Source: Gammaproteobacteria bacterium (GTDB lineage: Bacteria > Pseudomonadota > Gammaproteobacteria > Pseudomonadales > Azotimanducaceae). Taken from it: a stretch of DNA of 27,412 bases. The position numbers and the translations under genes were made by a program. Positions 24,419 through 27,412 of the stretch are shown one piece after another. Under the pieces are notes generated by a model. The model did no database searches, was not told the origin of the DNA, and worked only from the letters and a program-made list of their open reading frames with translations. The stretch is taken from NCBI GenBank assembly GCA_002725095.1, contig PBQQ01000012.1, forward strand, positions 27,787 through 55,198, in the 5' to 3' direction. Numbering within the stretch: the stretch's first letter is position 1; the number at the start of each line of letters is the position of its first letter.

Positions 24419-24493
24419 TGGGGTGTCGCCAAGCGGTAAGGCACCGGGTTTTGATCCCGGCATGCGCAGGTTCGAATCCTGCCACCCCAGCCA
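24419..24493 (+). tRNA. tRNA-Gln (anticodon UUG)
   Basis: A 75-nt cloverleaf with encoded CCA. The acceptor stem TGGGGTG (24419-24425) pairs with CACCCCA (24483-24489), followed by discriminator G and CCA (24491-24493). The anticodon stem CCGGG/CCCGG (24444-24448 with 24456-24460) encloses the loop with TTG at 24451-24453. The T-loop GTTCGAATC is present. The U1-A72 pair is the usual glutamine identity feature. It sits directly before prs, as in many Pseudomonas-like genomes. Confidence 0.97.
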
Positions 24494-24533
24494 TTTTCGA
24501 TAGATTGATCGAGGCGACATTGAGGGGCATCGG

Positions 24534-25478
24534 TTGGCTAATTTAATGCTTTTTTCCGGCGGTTCGAACATCGCGCTTGCTAAGCGGGTAGCAAATGAGT
24601 TGCACCTAGAACTTGGGCATGCGGACGTCGGTCGCTTCAGCGATGGCGAGGTTACCGTAGAAATACATGAAAATGTCCGCGGTAAAGACGTTTTTTTATT
24701 GCAGTCTACCAGTGCACCGACCAACGACAGCATTATGGAGCTGTTGATAATGGCAGATGCCTTGCACCGAGCTTCAGCGCAGCGAGTCACCGCGGTCATT
24801 CCTTATTACGGTTATGCTCGTCAGGATAGACGGCCGCGCTCTGCGCGAGTGGCGATCAGCGCCAAAGTCGTTGCAGACATGATCAGCACAGTGGGCATTG
24901 ACCGAATCTTGACGGTAGATTTGCACGCCGACCAAATTCAGGGATTTTTCAATATCCCGGTGGATAATATCTATGGGTCGCCGGTGCTCGTGGATCATAT
25001 TCTTGCTGAAAATTATGAGAATCCCATTGTTGTATCACCGGATGTGGGTGGTGTTGTCAGAGCGCGAGCGATAGCGAAGCAGATAGATGATCTAGACCTC
25101 GCCATCATCGATAAACGCCGACCCCGCGCCAACGAAACAAAGGTGATGAACATCATTGGTGATATCAAAGGTAAGACCTGCATCATAGTTGATGACATTG
25201 TCGATACTGCAGGAACGCTCTGCACGGCGGCTTCTGCGCTAAAAGAAGAGGGCGCCGCAGCGGTGATTTGTTACATCACTCATGCGGTACTTTCGGGCGC
25301 GGCTATTGAGCGTATAGAGGATTCAGATTTGGACGCAATGCTCGTCACTGACACGATTGCTTTGTCGGAAGCGGCGCGGACATGCTCGAAAATCACCCAG
25401 TTGAGTCTGGATCGCTTGCTTGCGGAGTCTATTCGTCGAGTGAGTAATGAAGAATCGATCAGCGCTATGTTTAGATAG
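24534..25478 (+). CDS. prs: Ribose-phosphate pyrophosphokinase
   Basis: Prs makes PRPP from ribose 5-phosphate and ATP, feeding purine, pyrimidine, NAD, His and Trp synthesis. The 314-residue protein matches the family length of about 315. Motifs include LMLFSGGSNIALAKRVA, IPYYGYARQDRR near residues 88-99 (ATP site), the flexible loop KRRPRANE and the PRPP loop VDDIVDTAGTL. The start is TTG with GAGGGG 6 nt upstream; the product MANLMLFSG fits the family. A 9-bp perfect hairpin covers the stop codon. Confidence 0.97.
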   Translation: MANLMLFSGGSNIALAKRVANELHLELGHADVGRFSDGEVTVEIHENVRGKDVFLLQSTSAPTNDSIMELLIMADALHRASAQRVTAVIPYYGYARQDRRPRSARVAISAKVVADMISTVGIDRILTVDLHADQIQGFFNIPVDNIYGSPVLVDHILAENYENPIVVSPDVGGVVRARAIAKQIDDLDLAIIDKRRPRANETKVMNIIGDIKGKTCIIVDDIVDTAGTLCTAASALKEEGAAAVICYITHAVLSGAAIERIEDSDLDAMLVTDTIALSEAARTCSKITQLSLDRLLAESIRRVSNEESISAMFR

Positions 25479-25484
25479 CGCTGA
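25459..25484 (+). promoter_or_regulatory. Perfect 9-bp hairpin across the prs stop codon
   Basis: TCAGCGCTA (25459-25467) and TAGCGCTGA (25476-25484) are exact reverse complements with an 8-nt loop. The prs stop TAG is the first triplet of the right arm. The following bases are purine-rich, not T-rich, so it is not a standard intrinsic terminator; it may affect mRNA stability or partial termination before rplY. Confidence 0.5.
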
Positions 25485-25548
25485 GAGATAGAAAGTAGGT
25501 GAGTTGGTCGCAAACTTGCCAAATTTAAATCTAAGTTGGAGACAGCAC

Positions 25549-26220
25549 ATGTCAGAATCAATTACGCTGACGGCTACTGTCCGAACAGACGTAGGGAAAG
25601 GAGCGAGCCGCCGCCTACGTCGTTTGGAAGACAAAGTACCCGCTATTATTTATGGCGGTGACACAGCACCACAAAAGCTGACCCTTTCAGGGAACGAAAT
25701 CCTGAAAGCTTCGCAGATTGAAGCGTTTTACTCGCAGATCTTGGATATTTCTATCGAAGGTGCTGTAGAGCCAGCAGTAATCAGAGATCTGCAGCGTGAA
25801 CCTGCGAGTGGACGAATTCAGCACATTGATTTTCAGAGGATCCGTGCGGACAAAGAAATTAACGTCAGTGTGCCACTGCATTTCATCAACGAAGTCGCCT
25901 GCGTTGGCGTAAAAATGTCAGGCGGAACTCTTACGCACAACCTGACGGAGCTAGAGATCAGTTGTTTACCGGCTAATCTGCCACAGTTCATCGAAGTCGA
26001 TATGCTTGAGATTGACGCCGGTAGTTCGGTGCATTTAAGCGATCTTGTATTGCCGGAAGGTGTGACTGTAGTTGCTTTAGCTTTTGGTGAGGAGCGTGAT
26101 ATTCCGGTCGCCAGTGTTACGGCGCGTCGGGGTGCCATCGATGATGCTGAAGATGAAGTAGAACCCGCGGCGGAAGCGGATTCCGCCGATGCAGCAGATG
26201 ATGAAGGCGGCGAAGACTAG
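25549..26220 (+). CDS. rplY: Large ribosomal subunit protein bL25 (Ctc family, long form)
   Basis: L25 binds 5S rRNA. This 223-residue form has the N-terminal 5S-binding domain (about 1-95, TVRTDVGKGASRRLRRLEDK, VPAIIYGG) and the C-terminal TL5/Ctc beta domain, and is much longer than the 94-residue E. coli protein. It ends in an acidic tail of Glu, Asp and Ala that is common in Ctc-type proteins. The ATG at 25549 has GGAG 7 nt upstream and gives the normal N terminus MSESITLTATVR; an in-frame TTG at 25504 would add an unlikely extension. Confidence 0.96.
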   Translation: MSESITLTATVRTDVGKGASRRLRRLEDKVPAIIYGGDTAPQKLTLSGNEILKASQIEAFYSQILDISIEGAVEPAVIRDLQREPASGRIQHIDFQRIRADKEINVSVPLHFINEVACVGVKMSGGTLTHNLTELEISCLPANLPQFIEVDMLEIDAGSSVHLSDLVLPEGVTVVALAFGEERDIPVASVTARRGAIDDAEDEVEPAAEADSADAADDEGGED

Positions 26221-26231
26221 CCATAATAGCG

Positions 26232-26270
26232 CGGCCGTCGGCGAGGATCGTTTGCTCGTAAAGACGGCCG
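26232..26270 (+). promoter_or_regulatory. Stem-loop in the rplY-pth spacer
   Basis: CGGCCGTC (26232-26239) pairs perfectly with GACGGCCG (26263-26270). Inside the 23-nt loop, CGAG (26242-26245) can pair with CTCG (26255-26258). The only Shine-Dalgarno-like sequence near pth, GAGGA (26243-26247), lies inside this loop. The pth ATG follows the stem by 10 nt. No T-run follows. Confidence 0.5.
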
Positions 26271-26280
26271 AATTGACGTT

Positions 26281-26904
26281 ATGGCTGCGCTAAAACTAAT
26301 AGTTGGTCTAGGTAATCCTGGGCCGGGCTATGCCGATACGCGCCACAATGTTGGTGCCGCGTGGGTGCGTGAGATGGCGCGCAGGTATTCGATCCCGTTA
26401 AGTTTAGACACTAAGTTTAAAGGTGAAATTGGTCGCGGCTTAGTGGCCGGAGTCGATATTCGATTCTTGTTGCCGAGCACGTTTATGAACAATAGCGGCG
26501 AAGCCGTTGGCTCCGTCAGTCGTTTCTATAAGATTGATCCTTCAGAAATATTGATCGCGTATGACGAAGTCGCATTTGAATCAGGTACCGCCAAGCTCAA
26601 GCATGGCGGCGGCAGCAACGGCCACAATGGCGTTAAGAGCGTTGTCGCTGGGCTAGGTAACAAAGACGGCTTCTTTAGGTTACGTATTGGGGTCGGTCAT
26701 CCCGGATCAAAGGATCAGTTGATTCCTTATTTAACCAAACAAATACCGCAACAAAGTGAACGCGAGCAAATTGCGCAATCCGTTAGTTTTGCCGAATCGA
26801 TTGTTGTAGATGTTGTGCAGGGCCAGTGGCAACGCGCCATGACAGCGCTGCATGCGCCTGAGCCGAACGCTGTGAAAACCGAACCTAATCCGGGAGAAAC
26901 GTGA
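26281..26904 (+). CDS. pth: Peptidyl-tRNA hydrolase
   Basis: Pth cleaves peptidyl-tRNA that drops off ribosomes, freeing tRNA for reuse. The 207-residue protein has the start LKLIVGLGNPGPGYADTRHN with Asn12 and catalytic His22, TFMNNSGEAV, and GGGSNGHNGVKSV with the conserved Asn and His. The C-terminal 20 residues are a variable extension. No Shine-Dalgarno site lies at the normal distance; a strong hairpin ends 10 nt before the ATG. Its stop overlaps the ychF start by one base (TGATG). Confidence 0.97.
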   Translation: MAALKLIVGLGNPGPGYADTRHNVGAAWVREMARRYSIPLSLDTKFKGEIGRGLVAGVDIRFLLPSTFMNNSGEAVGSVSRFYKIDPSEILIAYDEVAFESGTAKLKHGGGSNGHNGVKSVVAGLGNKDGFFRLRIGVGHPGSKDQLIPYLTKQIPQQSEREQIAQSVSFAESIVVDVVQGQWQRAMTALHAPEPNAVKTEPNPGET

Positions 26905-27412
26905 TGGGCTTCAACTGTGGAATAGTGGGCATGCCGAATGTGGGTAAATCGACGTTATTCAATGCATTAACACGTGCGGGAATCGACGCGGAGAATTTTC
27001 CATTTTGCACCATTGATCCAAATACGGGTGTTGTGCCCGTTCCGGACCCGCGCTTGAATCAATTGGCTGACTTGGTTTCGCCACAGAAGGTGATTCCAAC
27101 ATCGATGGAGTTTGTTGATATTGCTGGGCTGGTGGCGGGTGCATCCAAAGGTGAAGGCCTGGGCAATCAGTTTCTGGCGCATGTTCGCGAGACCGACGCG
27201 ATAGCCCATGTGGTGCGTTGTTTTGAGGACGAAAATGTTGTGCATGTTTCCGGTCGTGTATCACCGGCCGACGACATTGAAGTGATCAACACCGAACTTG
27301 CACTGGCGGATTTAGAGACTTTAGAGCGAGTATACGAACGTACTCGTCGTGTAGCGGCTTCTGGAGATAAGGACGCTCGCAGCATGATGATCGTGTTAGA
27401 GAAAATACGTGA
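26904..27412 (+). CDS. ychF: Redox-regulated ATPase YchF, N-terminal part (partial)
   Basis: YchF (Obg family, but preferring ATP) binds ribosomes and takes part in stress responses. The first 169 codons are visible before the window ends. The P-loop GMPNVGKS is at residues 9-16, the switch region has FPFCTIDPNTGVVPVPDPRL, the Walker B equivalent is FVDIAGLVAGASKGEGLGN, and HVVRCFED and DDIEVINTELALADLE follow as in E. coli YchF. The ATG shares its A with the pth stop; CGGGAGAA 5' of it is the ribosome binding site. The ATP-specificity motif and TGS domain lie outside the window. Confidence 0.96.
   Translation, partial: MGFNCGIVGMPNVGKSTLFNALTRAGIDAENFPFCTIDPNTGVVPVPDPRLNQLADLVSPQKVIPTSMEFVDIAGLVAGASKGEGLGNQFLAHVRETDAIAHVVRCFEDENVVHVSGRVSPADDIEVINTELALADLETLERVYERTRRVAASGDKDARSMMIVLEKIR

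Overview
The window is a stretch of core chromosome from a gammaproteobacterium. Its gene order fits the Pseudomonadales/Cellvibrionales side of the class. The alpha ribosomal operon, the proA-nadD-rsfS-rlmH-mrdA-rodA-mltB-rlpA-dacA-ybeD-lipB run and the hemA-prfA-prmC-moeB versus lolB / tRNA-Gln-prs-rplY-pth-ychF arrangement are all recognisable blocks of that group. I see no phage, insertion sequence, CRISPR array or defence cassette, and no obvious foreign island. Almost every base is explained by housekeeping genes.

Layout. (1) 1-3420: the 3' end of secY, then rpmJ, rpsM, rpsK, rpsD, rpoA and rplQ (distal spc and alpha operons). A PLP aminotransferase of the alanine/serine-glyoxylate type follows only 6 bp downstream. 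(2) 4546-8034: uvrA (minus) diverges from ssb (plus). (3) 8053-9626: uppP (minus) diverges from a LON substrate-binding-domain protein. (4) 9691-19464: a long plus-strand run of proA, nadD, rsfS, rlmH, then the elongasome and peptidoglycan genes mrdA (PBP2), rodA, mltB, rlpA and dacA, then ybeD and lipB. (5) 19436-23408: minus-strand hemA-prfA-prmC-moeB, transcribed towards lipB and overlapping its end. (6) 23448-27412: lolB diverging from hemA, then 353 bp without a convincing gene, tRNA-Gln(UUG), prs, rplY, pth and the start of ychF.

How the genes work together. UppP recycles the lipid carrier for peptidoglycan precursors. RodA polymerises and PBP2 cross-links them for side-wall growth. MltB, RlpA and DacA trim the product. 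PrmC methylates the GGQ glutamine of the neighbouring RF1, RsfS and RlmH act on the large ribosomal subunit, and Pth recycles peptidyl-tRNA. LolB inserts lipoproteins into the outer membrane.

The points that stand out are modest. The ispE gene usually found between lolB and tRNA-Gln is missing, replaced by a 353-bp stretch with a good sigma-70-like promoter. The usual lipA (after lipB) and murI (after moeB) partners are also absent. TTG and GTG starts are very frequent in the nadD-lipB run. L17 has a long acidic tail, there is no canonical LexA box between uvrA and ssb, and several strong hairpins sit at gene borders. I found no clearly new multi-gene system.
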